Shown one piece after another: positions 7,792 to 16,041 of a stretch of DNA of 64,000 nt. The DNA is from AG1 sp035559775. GTDB taxonomy: Archaea > Thermoproteota > Thermoprotei_A > Sulfolobales > AG1. The DNA lies in NCBI GenBank assembly GCA_035559775.1, contig DATMAU010000023.1:5071-69070 (forward strand), given 5' to 3'. The notes under the pieces were generated by a model, which worked only from the letters and a program-made list of their open reading frames with translations, was not told the DNA's origin and made no database searches. Made by a program: the position numbers and the translations under genes. Every line of letters starts with the position of its first letter. The first letter of the stretch is position 1.

Positions 7792-8584
7792 GCTGAGCCC
7801 TATAATAGCCGTGGTTGAGGCTGAGGTCAAGGAATTCATACTCAGGGACATGGTATCGATATTAGCCGTGGTTGGGTTAACATACCTCTTTATAGCCCTG
7901 ATAGCCCTAGCCGGCCTCGCGATAGGGAGAGACCCGAGCGGGTTTAGAGCGATAACGGGGTATAGCGACCCGCTCTCATACCAATCCATAGGGGCCTCTA
8001 TAGTGATTATAAGCATGATCATTATCTCCTCTATGGGGCAGTATATAAACTCAGCCACGATTAGCGGGAGGCTTGAATCATTACTAGCAGCCCCCATAAA
8101 GATCTCGGCTGTCGTCATTGCGACAAGCATACCCATGATAGTATTCGGCTTGATCACATTCACACTATCATCCATACCAATAGTATATAGGGCTGTCTCA
8201 AGCTATGGCTTCCACATGGTCCTGGTAGCCACAGCCATACTGGGGCTTGGCATGATACCTATCTTTGTGCTAGGGCTCCTAATCTCGCTAGCCATAGCGA
8301 GGATGGGCTCTCCAATAGTGCTCAACCTAGCCCAGGCTGTTATATTCACATTCTCAGGCTCTCTATACCCAGTAACCATACTGCCAGAGATCCTGGAGCT
8401 TGTCTCAAAATCCCTCCCGATCACATATATAGCCGATTCCCTCAGATCCCTCCTCGTAGCAGGGAACCCGGACCTTGGGGGGATCCCGACCCTACTGCTC
8501 ATAACGATCGCCTATGGATCTATCGGTGGTTTTCTATATAGAAGATTCTCAAGGGCTCTGAGATCGGGTGGCGCTCTTGCCTAG
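7769..8584 (+). CDS. ABC-2 type permease subunit
   Basis: The 271-residue protein has six likely membrane segments in the ABC-2 arrangement, with the loop SGRLESLLAAPIKISAV that is typical of this permease family between segments 2 and 3 and FTFSGSLYPVTILPEIL late in the protein. The TTG start at 7769 overlaps the ATPase gene by 23 bases, and the stop overlaps the next permease by 17 bases, so the three genes are one operon and are translationally coupled. It forms the membrane channel with the next gene. The exported substrate (drug, lipid or polysaccharide) cannot be told. Confidence 0.85.
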   Translation: MGIRRRSRLSPIIAVVEAEVKEFILRDMVSILAVVGLTYLFIALIALAGLAIGRDPSGFRAITGYSDPLSYQSIGASIVIISMIIISSMGQYINSATISGRLESLLAAPIKISAVVIATSIPMIVFGLITFTLSSIPIVYRAVSSYGFHMVLVATAILGLGMIPIFVLGLLISLAIARMGSPIVLNLAQAVIFTFSGSLYPVTILPEILELVSKSLPITYIADSLRSLLVAGNPDLGGIPTLLLITIAYGSIGGFLYRRFSRALRSGGALA

Positions 8585-9377
8585 AAACCTCAGCAACCCA
8601 GTCCTCACAATAGTGTTGGCGGAGATCTGGAGGACTATCAGGATAAACTTCAGGGGCTTCGACGCAGTCGTAGAGGTTGTATCATCAGTAATATTCATAC
8701 TAGGCATAACCCTCACAATAGCGGTGCAAAACCCCTCGATATTGAAAGACCCACACGGGGTCAGCGGCATCTCCTGGGGAGTCATAGTGTTCATAATGAT
8801 CTCAGATAAGCTTTGGATCTTAGGGCACAGCCTGGACCGTGAGAAGAGGAACAAGATCCTCGAGAATATACTTGCAACCAACACGCCCATGTGGATCCAT
8901 ACACTCCTCCAGACGCCGGCAGCAATGATATGGACCCTGGCATCGCTAGCCATAGCATCTCTCACGGTGTTCCCCATGCTGGGTGTAAACCCAGTACCAG
9001 CGGATCCTGTGGTATTCATAGCAGGCTACGTGTTATCGGAAACCATGGCCTCGGGGATCGCCCTCATATACAGCATTGCTGCTATGATAATGAGAAGACC
9101 ATGGATAGCAACTAACGTACTCCAATTCGTACTCCCAGTAGTATCGGGAATGATCCCTTACAGCTATGCTCCCCAATACCTCAGAGAAATCATGCTCATA
9201 AACCCCCTCTCATACCCTATAGAGCTGCTGAGGAGAGGGGCTACAGGGATCGATTATATGCCTGTAGATCCTCTCCACACGATCGTGTATTCACTAGCAG
9301 GGATTGCTGCTATATATATTATAGCGATAGTCTTCACAAACCATATAACACAGAGGCTCAGAAGAACCTCTATGTAG
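8568..9377 (+). CDS. ABC-2 type permease subunit
   Basis: The 269-residue protein is the second membrane subunit of the exporter. It shows the ABC-2 pattern of six hydrophobic segments, the cytoplasmic KRNKILENILATNTPMW loop that resembles the equivalent loop of the preceding permease, and a late NPLSYPIELLRRGATG segment usual in the family. The start is GTG, overlapping the previous gene by 17 bases. It is the last gene of the operon; a convergent flavin reductase gene ends 23 bases downstream. The two permeases are different in sequence, suggesting a heterodimeric pore with one ATPase type. Confidence 0.85.
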   Translation: MALLPRNLSNPVLTIVLAEIWRTIRINFRGFDAVVEVVSSVIFILGITLTIAVQNPSILKDPHGVSGISWGVIVFIMISDKLWILGHSLDREKRNKILENILATNTPMWIHTLLQTPAAMIWTLASLAIASLTVFPMLGVNPVPADPVVFIAGYVLSETMASGIALIYSIAAMIMRRPWIATNVLQFVLPVVSGMIPYSYAPQYLREIMLINPLSYPIELLRRGATGIDYMPVDPLHTIVYSLAGIAAIYIIAIVFTNHITQRLRRTSM

Positions 9378-9399
9378 TTAAAAACCAGTATACCAACTA

Positions 9400-9957
9400 C
9401 TAGACCCTCTTTCTAGCGAAAAGCTTGGTAGGAGCAACTCTATAGAAAACCCTGCCAGCGCTGTGGAGGAGCAGGTTAGCCTTGCTAAGATCTAAACCCC
9501 ACTCATCAGCAATACCTTCGAGAACCCTTACCAAGAGGATCTCGAAGATATAGAGCATAACCTCGCCTACTTGATATTTGCTCATCACCCTGCCTTCGAG
9601 GATTGCTAGAGAACCGTGGATCCCTGGCGGTTTGATCTTAACGCTTGGCACTAGCTCTACCGAGAACTTATCAACCTTATCCACAGATCTTCCTGATACA
9701 GAGCCTAGATCATATACCAACTGGATCTGTGTGTCGCTAGCAACATTTATAGTAGCCTCGCTATGATACTCTAGACACTCATAAGTATATGTAGTCCTAT
9801 CAACAGCAATAGCAACCGTGGGTGGCTCCTCACTCACAGGAGTATTCCAGCTAGCTGGCATTAGATTCACTCTCCCGTTCTTGCAAAGAGTCCCCAGAAC
9901 CACCGTTGGTCTTGGATGGAGAGGTCTGTAAAACTTCCCCTTATACTCGATATACAT
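9400..9957 (-). CDS. Flavin reductase-like FMN-binding protein
   Basis: The 185-residue protein matches the archaeal flavoprotein/flavin reductase family. It begins with YRPLHPRPTVVLGT, then NLMPASWNTPVSEEPPTVAIAV, the part of the split-barrel that holds FMN, and later VDKVDKFSVELV and GSLAILEGRV. Such proteins bind FMN and act as flavin reductases or as NADH-dependent oxidoreductases. It is transcribed as a single gene between convergent neighbours. The N-terminal fragment at 1-229 is another member of the superfamily but is not a close copy. Confidence 0.88.
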   Translation of the reverse strand: MYIEYKGKFYRPLHPRPTVVLGTLCKNGRVNLMPASWNTPVSEEPPTVAIAVDRTTYTYECLEYHSEATINVASDTQIQLVYDLGSVSGRSVDKVDKFSVELVPSVKIKPPGIHGSLAILEGRVMSKYQVGEVMLYIFEILLVRVLEGIADEWGLDLSKANLLLHSAGRVFYRVAPTKLFARKRV

Positions 9958-9998
9958 TCACAACACCGTGTTTTTCTCCACAACACAGGGGTATAAGC

Positions 9999-11114
9999 CT
10001 ATCTAGGAGATCCTCTCTGTATATAGGTTCCAAGGATCCCTAGGATCTCTTCTGAGAGTTCCTTGAGATCCTCTATAGATATGTTACCCATAGTCCCTAT
10101 CCTTACCAGCCTCTCCCTGTCCTCGCCAAGGCCTGGGGCTATAATATATCCCTTCTTCTCCAGCATATCCACTAACAGACTCGCGCTAAGATCCTTGCTA
10201 TTTATTTTGAACACAGCCACAGTGTTAGATCTATGGTCTTGAGAACCTATCAAGGGGCTTATAGCCTCGTTATCAAGCCTTCTGTAGAGTATCGATGCTC
10301 TCTCCCTATGGATCTCGATGCTCTTCTCAACACCGATCCTCAAGATCCTGTCTAAAGCACCATCAAGAGCATACATAACATTTATAGCTGGTGTGAAGGG
10401 TGTCGAACCCCTAGCTATGCTTTCAACATACATTGATAGATCTAGATATCTTGGTGGAGGATGCTCCCTAGAGATCCTAGCCACATGATCAACCATATCC
10501 TCGGGAAGCATTACAAAAGACACGCCTGGAAGCGAGCCTAGAGCCTTGTGGGGGCATGAGGCTATAGCCCCAAGACCCCTCCTATATACTAGCTCTTCAC
10601 CCCCGAGAGATGATACAGCATCGACAAGAACCCTAGCACCAAGTGGTTCCACTAACTCCGCAAGGGCCCTCAGTTCTTGAAGCCTATGCCCCTTGCTCGT
10701 CTCGACATGAGCTACAGCCACCCAGCTTATCTTTTCTCGGAAAATGAGATCCTCTGTTAAACCGAGATCTATGGGCTCTCCAGGGCTTCTTCTCATAACA
10801 ATCACCCTAGCACCTCTTCTACTAGCACTCTCGGCAAGCCTATCGCCAAACATGCCGTAGCTTATAACAAGCACACTATCTCCTGGAGCAACAATACTAT
10901 AGATCATAGCCTCTGTAGCCAGAGTCCCACTCCCACTCAGAAGTACAGAAACCCCATCGAGCCTTACAAGCTTTGAGAGCTTCTCCGAAACACTTGTTAA
11001 GAGCCTCTTAAACTCCACAGACCTATGGCTTATCATGGGTCTCTGTAGAGCTTCTAAAGCCTCTCTATAGGGCTCGACAGGCCCTGGTGTGAAGATCCTC
11101 TGCATTCTAACCAA
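9999..11114 (-). CDS. Class V aminotransferase (serine-pyruvate/alanine-glyoxylate type)
   Basis: The 371-residue PLP enzyme begins with RIFTPGPVEPYREALEALQRPMISHRS, the family N-terminus. It contains AVAHVETSKG, the cofactor Asp in LVDAVSSLGG, and the Schiff-base Lys in CPHKALGSLPG. It transfers an amino group among serine, alanine, pyruvate and glyoxylate. The ATG overlaps the 3' end of the serA gene by eight bases, so the two form one operon. This suggests it serves as the amino-donor step after SerA in serine or glycine metabolism, possibly in place of a classical SerC, which is an inference from context. Confidence 0.9.
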   Translation of the reverse strand: MVRMQRIFTPGPVEPYREALEALQRPMISHRSVEFKRLLTSVSEKLSKLVRLDGVSVLLSGSGTLATEAMIYSIVAPGDSVLVISYGMFGDRLAESASRRGARVIVMRRSPGEPIDLGLTEDLIFREKISWVAVAHVETSKGHRLQELRALAELVEPLGARVLVDAVSSLGGEELVYRRGLGAIASCPHKALGSLPGVSFVMLPEDMVDHVARISREHPPPRYLDLSMYVESIARGSTPFTPAINVMYALDGALDRILRIGVEKSIEIHRERASILYRRLDNEAISPLIGSQDHRSNTVAVFKINSKDLSASLLVDMLEKKGYIIAPGLGEDRERLVRIGTMGNISIEDLKELSEEILGILGTYIQRGSPR

Positions 11115-12051
11115 ACCTCCTAAGTATCTCGTTAAGAGCTATTAAGGCTCCTCTCTCCTGGGCCTCGTGTGTCTGGAACCCTATATGGGGTGTGGGGATC
11201 ACTCTTGGATGTCTGATAAGGATCTCTTCAACGCTCCCTTTCTCTGGAGGCTCTCTCTCAAACACGTCTAGAGCTGCACAGCTAACCCTACCGCTCTCCA
11301 GAGCCTCTAAAAGAGCCTCGGGATCTATAACCCCTCCTCTTGAAGTGTTTATAAACACACAGCCCTTCTTAAGCATAGAGAACTCTCTTTTTGAGAACAT
11401 CTTCCTAGTAGTATTGTTGAGGGGTACGTGGAGTGAGATGTAGTCGCATAGGGGTAGCATGGAGTAAAGATCTCTATAGAGTGTAACGCCAAGTTTAGAG
11501 GCCTTGTCACTCAGATCCAGGATATCGTTTGCAACAACATTCATTCCCAGGGCTCTTGCTAGCTGTGCTACTCTAGATCCTATCCTCCCAAGCCCAACTA
11601 TGCATAGTGTCTTCCCATAGAGCTCTGAACCTATTGGTCTCTCCCACAAGCCCCTCTTAACTTTATCAACAACCTCGTAGAGGTTGCGTGCACACATGAT
11701 CATCAAGCCCAGCGTGAGCTCAGCAGTAGATATTATAGGAGCCTCGGGCGTGTTGATAACCTCTATACCTCTTTTAGAGGCCTCATCCAGGTCTATGTTA
11801 TCAAGCCCGATCCCGACTCTTACTATAAGTCTCAGTCTACCGGCTTTCTCAAGCATCTCTCCTCCAATTCTATGCCTGCTCCTAACTATAAGGATCTCGT
11901 AGTTTTCAAGGGTATTTACAAGATCTCTATACTCGATCCCGGGTTTGTAGGCAACATCAAAGCCTTTCTCGATAAGACCCTCTACAAGGGTTTTTGAAAC
12001 CATATCTGCTATGAGAACCCTAGCCTTCTTCTCGACGACAAACGAAACCAC
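11107..12051 (-). CDS. serA: D-3-phosphoglycerate dehydrogenase (D-2-hydroxyacid dehydrogenase)
   Basis: The 314-residue protein is a D-isomer-specific 2-hydroxyacid dehydrogenase. The NAD-binding motif is VGLGRIGSRVAQLARALGM, and the catalytic region includes NTSRGGVIDPEALLEAL, ALDVFEREPP and the catalytic His in TPHIGFQT. The short form without a regulatory ACT domain is common in archaea. It oxidises 3-phosphoglycerate to 3-phosphohydroxypyruvate at the start of serine synthesis; glyoxylate or hydroxypyruvate reductase activity is an alternative. The start is GTG. An AT-rich ATATTTATAAG box lies about 25-35 bases upstream. It is the first gene of a two-gene operon with the aminotransferase. 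Confidence 0.88.
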   Translation of the reverse strand: MVSFVVEKKARVLIADMVSKTLVEGLIEKGFDVAYKPGIEYRDLVNTLENYEILIVRSRHRIGGEMLEKAGRLRLIVRVGIGLDNIDLDEASKRGIEVINTPEAPIISTAELTLGLMIMCARNLYEVVDKVKRGLWERPIGSELYGKTLCIVGLGRIGSRVAQLARALGMNVVANDILDLSDKASKLGVTLYRDLYSMLPLCDYISLHVPLNNTTRKMFSKREFSMLKKGCVFINTSRGGVIDPEALLEALESGRVSCAALDVFEREPPEKGSVEEILIRHPRVIPTPHIGFQTHEAQERGALIALNEILRRFG

Positions 12052-12190
12052 CGCAATAGCTATTGACTAACATACTTATAAATATTTCACCACACATAGT
12101 TTATCATCGAGCCTTGATTTCCTATAGAGTGGCTTCAGCTCTATCGCCGCTTTTATCCTCCATAGGGATCTAGATGCTGAGAGATAATAC

Positions 12191-13318
12191 ATGAGGGTTC
12201 TTCTGAGCAGAGCCTCTTGGGATGATTATGTGGATAAGGATCTCTCACAGCTATACATGGGTCTTGCAAGGATTAATAAGATCTATAATGAGGTTAGGAA
12301 AGACCCAGGACAGTATAGATCGTTCCTCCTGGGCGTTATAGGGGGTAGGAGTGTTGGTCATTCACAGAGGATCATGAAGATCATGGGGAACCTTTTCGGA
12401 ATCCGTGTATCTGGCGCTAGGGAAGCCTTAAGGCTGATGGCAGGCGGCGTCCCGCTTGATAGCGCCTCAAAGGATGTCTCATTCAGCTTTAGTGATAGAG
12501 CGGGTTTTAGAAACCTTATAGAGGTATCGATGCTCTCCCTAGAATCGATCCTAAAAAGCGCTTCAAGAGATCTCGCCAGGATCTTTGAAGAGGTCGAGAG
12601 GATCGTTATAAGAGATCTTGCAGCTCTAAAGAGCGACCCCCTACATATGGTTAAGATCCTGGGCGGTGTCGCATCGGCAAGCACGAGAATAATGCCTCTG
12701 AGAAACCCCCACAGCCTTGTTATAGTATCACTCACCGGGATCCCAGTGTCTGTTTTCAAAAAGCTCTTTGGAGATCCTGGAGAGCTTGTGAAAGCTTCCG
12801 GAGGTATTATAGATCCCCGAGTTGTTTTACCCTTCGATGAAGAGGATCTATCTATCATATCATTCAAACCAGGATCTCTTGGAGAGAAAATAGCATATAT
12901 CATAGAGAACACATATAAGATCCATTCTATGATCAGGAAGACCTGTAGATACTACATACACGGCGAGGATGAGAAGCTACTCCACATAGTGGTAATGACC
13001 CCCGAGGCTAGAAGGATTGCTAGTAACATAGGAATAGATCTAGGTGTTGAGAGACCCATAATAAGATCCGCTAGAAAGATCTCAGAACCCCACCCAGATA
13101 TAGCGATTATAAAGGGAACAGCTATAATTAGGCCAAGCACGTGTAGAGCAAGTCTAGGTAGTGGTATTGAGACCGATTGTCGCAGATTATTAGAATACCT
13201 AGGATTAAAAGTAGGCCTGGGGACTGGGAGAATATCTATTATCGGTAGGCCTGATAGGAGGGTAAGGATCGAGTGGTGGGTAGCTATAGAACGCACCAAG
13301 CTTAGAGAAACCTCATGA
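12191..13318 (+). CDS. Hypothetical protein, 375 aa
   Basis: I do not recognise this family. The protein is soluble, mixed alpha/beta in appearance, and moderately basic. Residues about 100-150 are helical and charged (FRNLIEVSMLSLESILKSASRDLARIFEEVERIVI). Features that stand out are GVIGGRSVGHSQRIMKIMG near 50-68, GGVASASTRIMPLRNPHS near 170 and a C-terminal GRISIIGRPDRRVRIEWW. There is no signal peptide, metal motif or P-loop. The base composition and Arg/Ile codon use are like the neighbours, and the frame is long and clean, so it is a real gene. It is flanked by serA on the opposite strand and by trmO, which gives no functional clue. Confidence 0.7.
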   Translation: MRVLLSRASWDDYVDKDLSQLYMGLARINKIYNEVRKDPGQYRSFLLGVIGGRSVGHSQRIMKIMGNLFGIRVSGAREALRLMAGGVPLDSASKDVSFSFSDRAGFRNLIEVSMLSLESILKSASRDLARIFEEVERIVIRDLAALKSDPLHMVKILGGVASASTRIMPLRNPHSLVIVSLTGIPVSVFKKLFGDPGELVKASGGIIDPRVVLPFDEEDLSIISFKPGSLGEKIAYIIENTYKIHSMIRKTCRYYIHGEDEKLLHIVVMTPEARRIASNIGIDLGVERPIIRSARKISEPHPDIAIIKGTAIIRPSTCRASLGSGIETDCRRLLEYLGLKVGLGTGRISIIGRPDRRVRIEWWVAIERTKLRETS

Positions 13319-13332
13319 TCAATATTATATCA

Positions 13333-13839
13333 TTATATCTCAACTATATCAGGACGGATACTCCTCACCTTGTTAATAAGAGAGAGGTACCATGAGGGAA
13401 CCTCTATTTTATCAACCCTCCGAGAGAAGGTATACGGCTTTATATCGAGAATGGGCGTCCCGTCAAACAAGTCTAGATTGTCGACATAGAGGATCCTACC
13501 CTCCCTCCTAAGAAGCCTCACTATGCTTACCGCTATAGGGTTAGGTCTATATGGCGAGTCGGTGCAGAAAACACCCACCATAGGTACTTCTTCCTCGGAT
13601 AAACCAAGCTTGATCAGTCTTTTTGGCTTCACTTTAAGCCTCCTATCGCTGAAAACTATTTTGTGGAGATACGCGATCACTATTAAGTGGGAGAAGCCAT
13701 CAATACCGTCGAGGGCTTCTTCATATTCAGGCAGGATCTCTATGATGCCAGAGACCCCTCTAATGGACTCCCTAACAGCATCGTCTGAAAGAGACACTCT
13801 CACAAATCCTATAGGCTTTAATGTGAACTTCAAAAGCAT
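13333..13839 (-). CDS. trmO: tRNA (N6-threonylcarbamoyladenosine37-N6)-methyltransferase family
   Basis: The protein belongs to the TsaA/TrmO (UPF0066) family. Hallmarks are LKPIGFVRVSLSD at the start, YEEALDGIDGFSHLIVIAYLH, VFCTDSPYRPNPIAVSIVRLL and LDLFDGTPILDIKPY. The family uses S-adenosylmethionine to methylate t6A37 in tRNA. I chose the ATG at 13839, because GAGGTGCTAGGG lies directly before it and the family begins close to this point; an ATG at 13863 in the same frame is an alternative. The C-terminus is short, as in most archaeal members. It stands alone, between convergent and divergent neighbours. Confidence 0.88.
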   Translation of the reverse strand: MLLKFTLKPIGFVRVSLSDDAVRESIRGVSGIIEILPEYEEALDGIDGFSHLIVIAYLHKIVFSDRRLKVKPKRLIKLGLSEEEVPMVGVFCTDSPYRPNPIAVSIVRLLRREGRILYVDNLDLFDGTPILDIKPYTFSRRVDKIEVPSWYLSLINKVRSIRPDIVEI

Positions 13840-13911
13840 CCCTAGCACCTCTATACAAACCAAGCTTATCTATTAAAACAAGCTAAACATAAACCTCCTA
13901 GGTATTTTACC

Positions 13912-14664
13912 ATGGTGCTTGGTATGGCGGTAAAGGGATATGTTGACCAGGATCACATAGCCTGGGCTGTGATCAGCAGACCTGAGAGGAGGAATGCTTG
14001 GAACTCTGAAGTGTCGAGACTTCTAATAGACTTCATATCAAGGATCTCTGGTGATGAGAAGGTTCTAGGGCTCGTAATAACTGGTGATGGTGAGTATTTC
14101 TCAGCTGGTGTAGATCTCAAGGAGATCCTTAGTGCGGGGGATAGAGAGAAGATCTACGAGATCTTTGGTCTGGCTAGAAAAGCCTTCGAATCGATCGCAT
14201 TGTTTGAAAAACCCGTAATAGCAGCTGTTAACGGTCCAGCTTACGGGATCTCTGTCGAGCTAACCCACCTAGTAGACTACGTGATAGCTTCGAAAAAAGC
14301 TTCTTTCGCCATAACAGGTGCTAGGCTGGGGCTTGTGCCCCCTGTATCCCCTATCCTCGGGTGGATCAACATAGGCGTTAGGAGAGCTTCTTATCTAACG
14401 ATAAGCGGCTCCACAATCACGCCTGAGGATGCTCTAAGAATAGGACTTGTCGATGAAGTGGTTGATCCAGATATTCTGGAGGATAGAGCTAGATCTATTG
14501 TCAAGGAGATCTCGAAATCAGAATCAAATGCTATTTCAACAATAAAGAGAATAATAGCTCAGCAGAGGCTAAAAGGCATAGAGGAGGGCTTCAAACTTAT
14601 AGCTGAGTCAGCGTTGAGGAGTGATACGAGGAAAAGAATAGAGGATTTCCTTAGCAGGAGATAA
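13912..14664 (+). CDS. Enoyl-CoA hydratase/isomerase (crotonase) family protein
   Basis: The 250-residue protein has the crotonase fold. The oxyanion-hole segments are GDGEYFSAGVDLKEIL and KPVIAAVNGPAYGISVEL, and the latter has Gly-Pro-Ala-Tyr-Gly before the helix. In the place where enoyl-CoA hydratases carry a catalytic Glu, it reads GISVELTHLVDYVIAS, with a Glu present; the second Glu position reads ITGARLGLVPPVSP, without an obvious acid. It may be a hydratase, isomerase or other acyl-CoA enzyme of fatty or branched acid breakdown. The ATG at 13912 has an alternative ATG four codons in. It is a single gene. Confidence 0.87.
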   Translation: MVLGMAVKGYVDQDHIAWAVISRPERRNAWNSEVSRLLIDFISRISGDEKVLGLVITGDGEYFSAGVDLKEILSAGDREKIYEIFGLARKAFESIALFEKPVIAAVNGPAYGISVELTHLVDYVIASKKASFAITGARLGLVPPVSPILGWINIGVRRASYLTISGSTITPEDALRIGLVDEVVDPDILEDRARSIVKEISKSESNAISTIKRIIAQQRLKGIEEGFKLIAESALRSDTRKRIEDFLSRR

Positions 14665-14715
14665 AACGTTTTAGCAATGGATCTAATAGACTGAACATTG
14701 ATTTACAATGACACG

Positions 14716-15315
14716 CTATCTCCGAGGCGTCGTCAGATAGCTCCCTATAATAATGCCTGGGATCAGCTCAAAATACGCAACAAGTCTTTCAACCCCTCCA
14801 GGACCAAGTCCGAGATCGATCCTTACTATAAAAAGTACTAGAAAAACTGCTGCTAGAAACCCCATAATTGGGGTGATTATTCTGGTATAGCCCCTGAGGA
14901 TTCTATAGCTTGCTATAGGTGCTGCAGCCCCAAAGATAAATGTTATGGCTGCGAATAGCGTGTGGAGAGCGCCGAAGGTCTCGTTAAAGATACCCACACC
15001 AACAGATCCTATCCCGGTTATGAATAAGAGGATAGAGAAGTAAGGATCACCGCCACCCCTCCTAAGCATGATAGAGGATAGCATTGCCATGATTCCTAGC
15101 AGGATTACAGAGATGGTGAATATAATCGATGATGGTTGGAACACCACGCACGCTTGAGCCCTGCAAGTAGCACCTAGATCGCTGATATAGTTCTGCGAAA
15201 TACTGTAACCAGGATATAGAGAGCTAGCAACAAGGAGAAATACGAGGAACTGGGAGCATCCGAGGAGTAGGAAGAGTCCTGAGAGGTTCAAGACCCTGGG
15301 ATCTTCCTGAACCAT
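14716..15315 (-). CDS. DUF998-like membrane protein
   Basis: The 199-residue protein has about six hydrophobic segments. After the first segment comes LYPGYSISQNYISDLGATC, the hallmark of the DUF998 family (an S-x-x-x-x-I-S-D-L-G motif), and a later GIFNETFGALHTLFAAITF segment with conserved His is also typical. The family is found in many archaea and bacteria, and its function is unknown. It lies 60 bases downstream of the CPBP protease and S9 peptidase genes on the same strand and may be co-transcribed with them. Confidence 0.75.
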   Translation of the reverse strand: MVQEDPRVLNLSGLFLLLGCSQFLVFLLVASSLYPGYSISQNYISDLGATCRAQACVVFQPSSIIFTISVILLGIMAMLSSIMLRRGGGDPYFSILLFITGIGSVGVGIFNETFGALHTLFAAITFIFGAAAPIASYRILRGYTRIITPIMGFLAAVFLVLFIVRIDLGLGPGGVERLVAYFELIPGIIIGSYLTTPRR

Positions 15316-15375
15316 ACTAACCTACCTATAAAAATAAAGCTAATATGATAAAAACCTAACCATAGGGTTAGAAGA

Positions 15376-16041
15376 TCAGAGTATGCCAAGCCGGCTTAAC
15401 ACGCTGGGTGCCGGTATATATACTATTATCAGCTCTAACCATGCTATATGGACTATAATAGAGCCCAAAACACCCTGCCTCGCTGCCACAGAGCCCGTGA
15501 CTATACCAACAAAGAAAGCCCCGGCTATTAGGGGTGGATTGAGGGTTGGCATATGGACCAGAGTATAATATAGGGATGAGGCGAATACTGCTGCTGAAGC
15601 CCTAACCCTCAGGATCTCTGTTACAATGTAGCTTTGTATAAAGCCTCTCCAGAAGATCTCCTCCATAGAGCCTATAATGGCTAGATACAGCGGTAGTAGG
15701 TTCTTGTAACCTCCTAAGGAGGTTTCTATAGACATATAGACCATGTCTACATAAGACCATAACCCCATTAGGATCGAGATATACCCACCAGCTATGAATA
15801 TAATATATAGAATTATAGCCGCTATTATCGATAGGATCATGGTTGTTGATATCCTGCCTCTCATCATGACCCTTTGAAAATAGCCTCTCCTAAGCATTAT
15901 CAGTAAAGATGCGGAGCCCATTATAATAGTCGATATTGCCATCGATATTATGAATCTCTCTCTAAGCACTATGAATGAGAGGGGGAAGAAGAAGAGGGGC
16001 ATAGCAACGACTATAAGATCTATTGCTCTATACCTAAGCAT
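15376..16041 (-). CDS. CPBP-family (CAAX protease-like) membrane protein
   Basis: The 221-residue protein is mostly hydrophobic. It contains the three motifs of the CPBP/Abi family: EEIFWRGFIQS (the paired Glu and Arg), YYTLVHMP (F/Y-xxx-H), and IIVHIAWLEL in the third position. These residues form the metal-free or metal-dependent intramembrane protease site of Rce1-type enzymes. In prokaryotes, members cleave or protect against small peptides. The ATG overlaps the end of the S9 peptidase gene by eight bases, so the two are translated from one mRNA, an unusual pairing of a soluble and a membrane peptidase. Confidence 0.85.
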   Translation of the reverse strand: MLRYRAIDLIVVAMPLFFFPLSFIVLRERFIISMAISTIIMGSASLLIMLRRGYFQRVMMRGRISTTMILSIIAAIILYIIFIAGGYISILMGLWSYVDMVYMSIETSLGGYKNLLPLYLAIIGSMEEIFWRGFIQSYIVTEILRVRASAAVFASSLYYTLVHMPTLNPPLIAGAFFVGIVTGSVAARQGVLGSIIVHIAWLELIIVYIPAPSVLSRLGIL

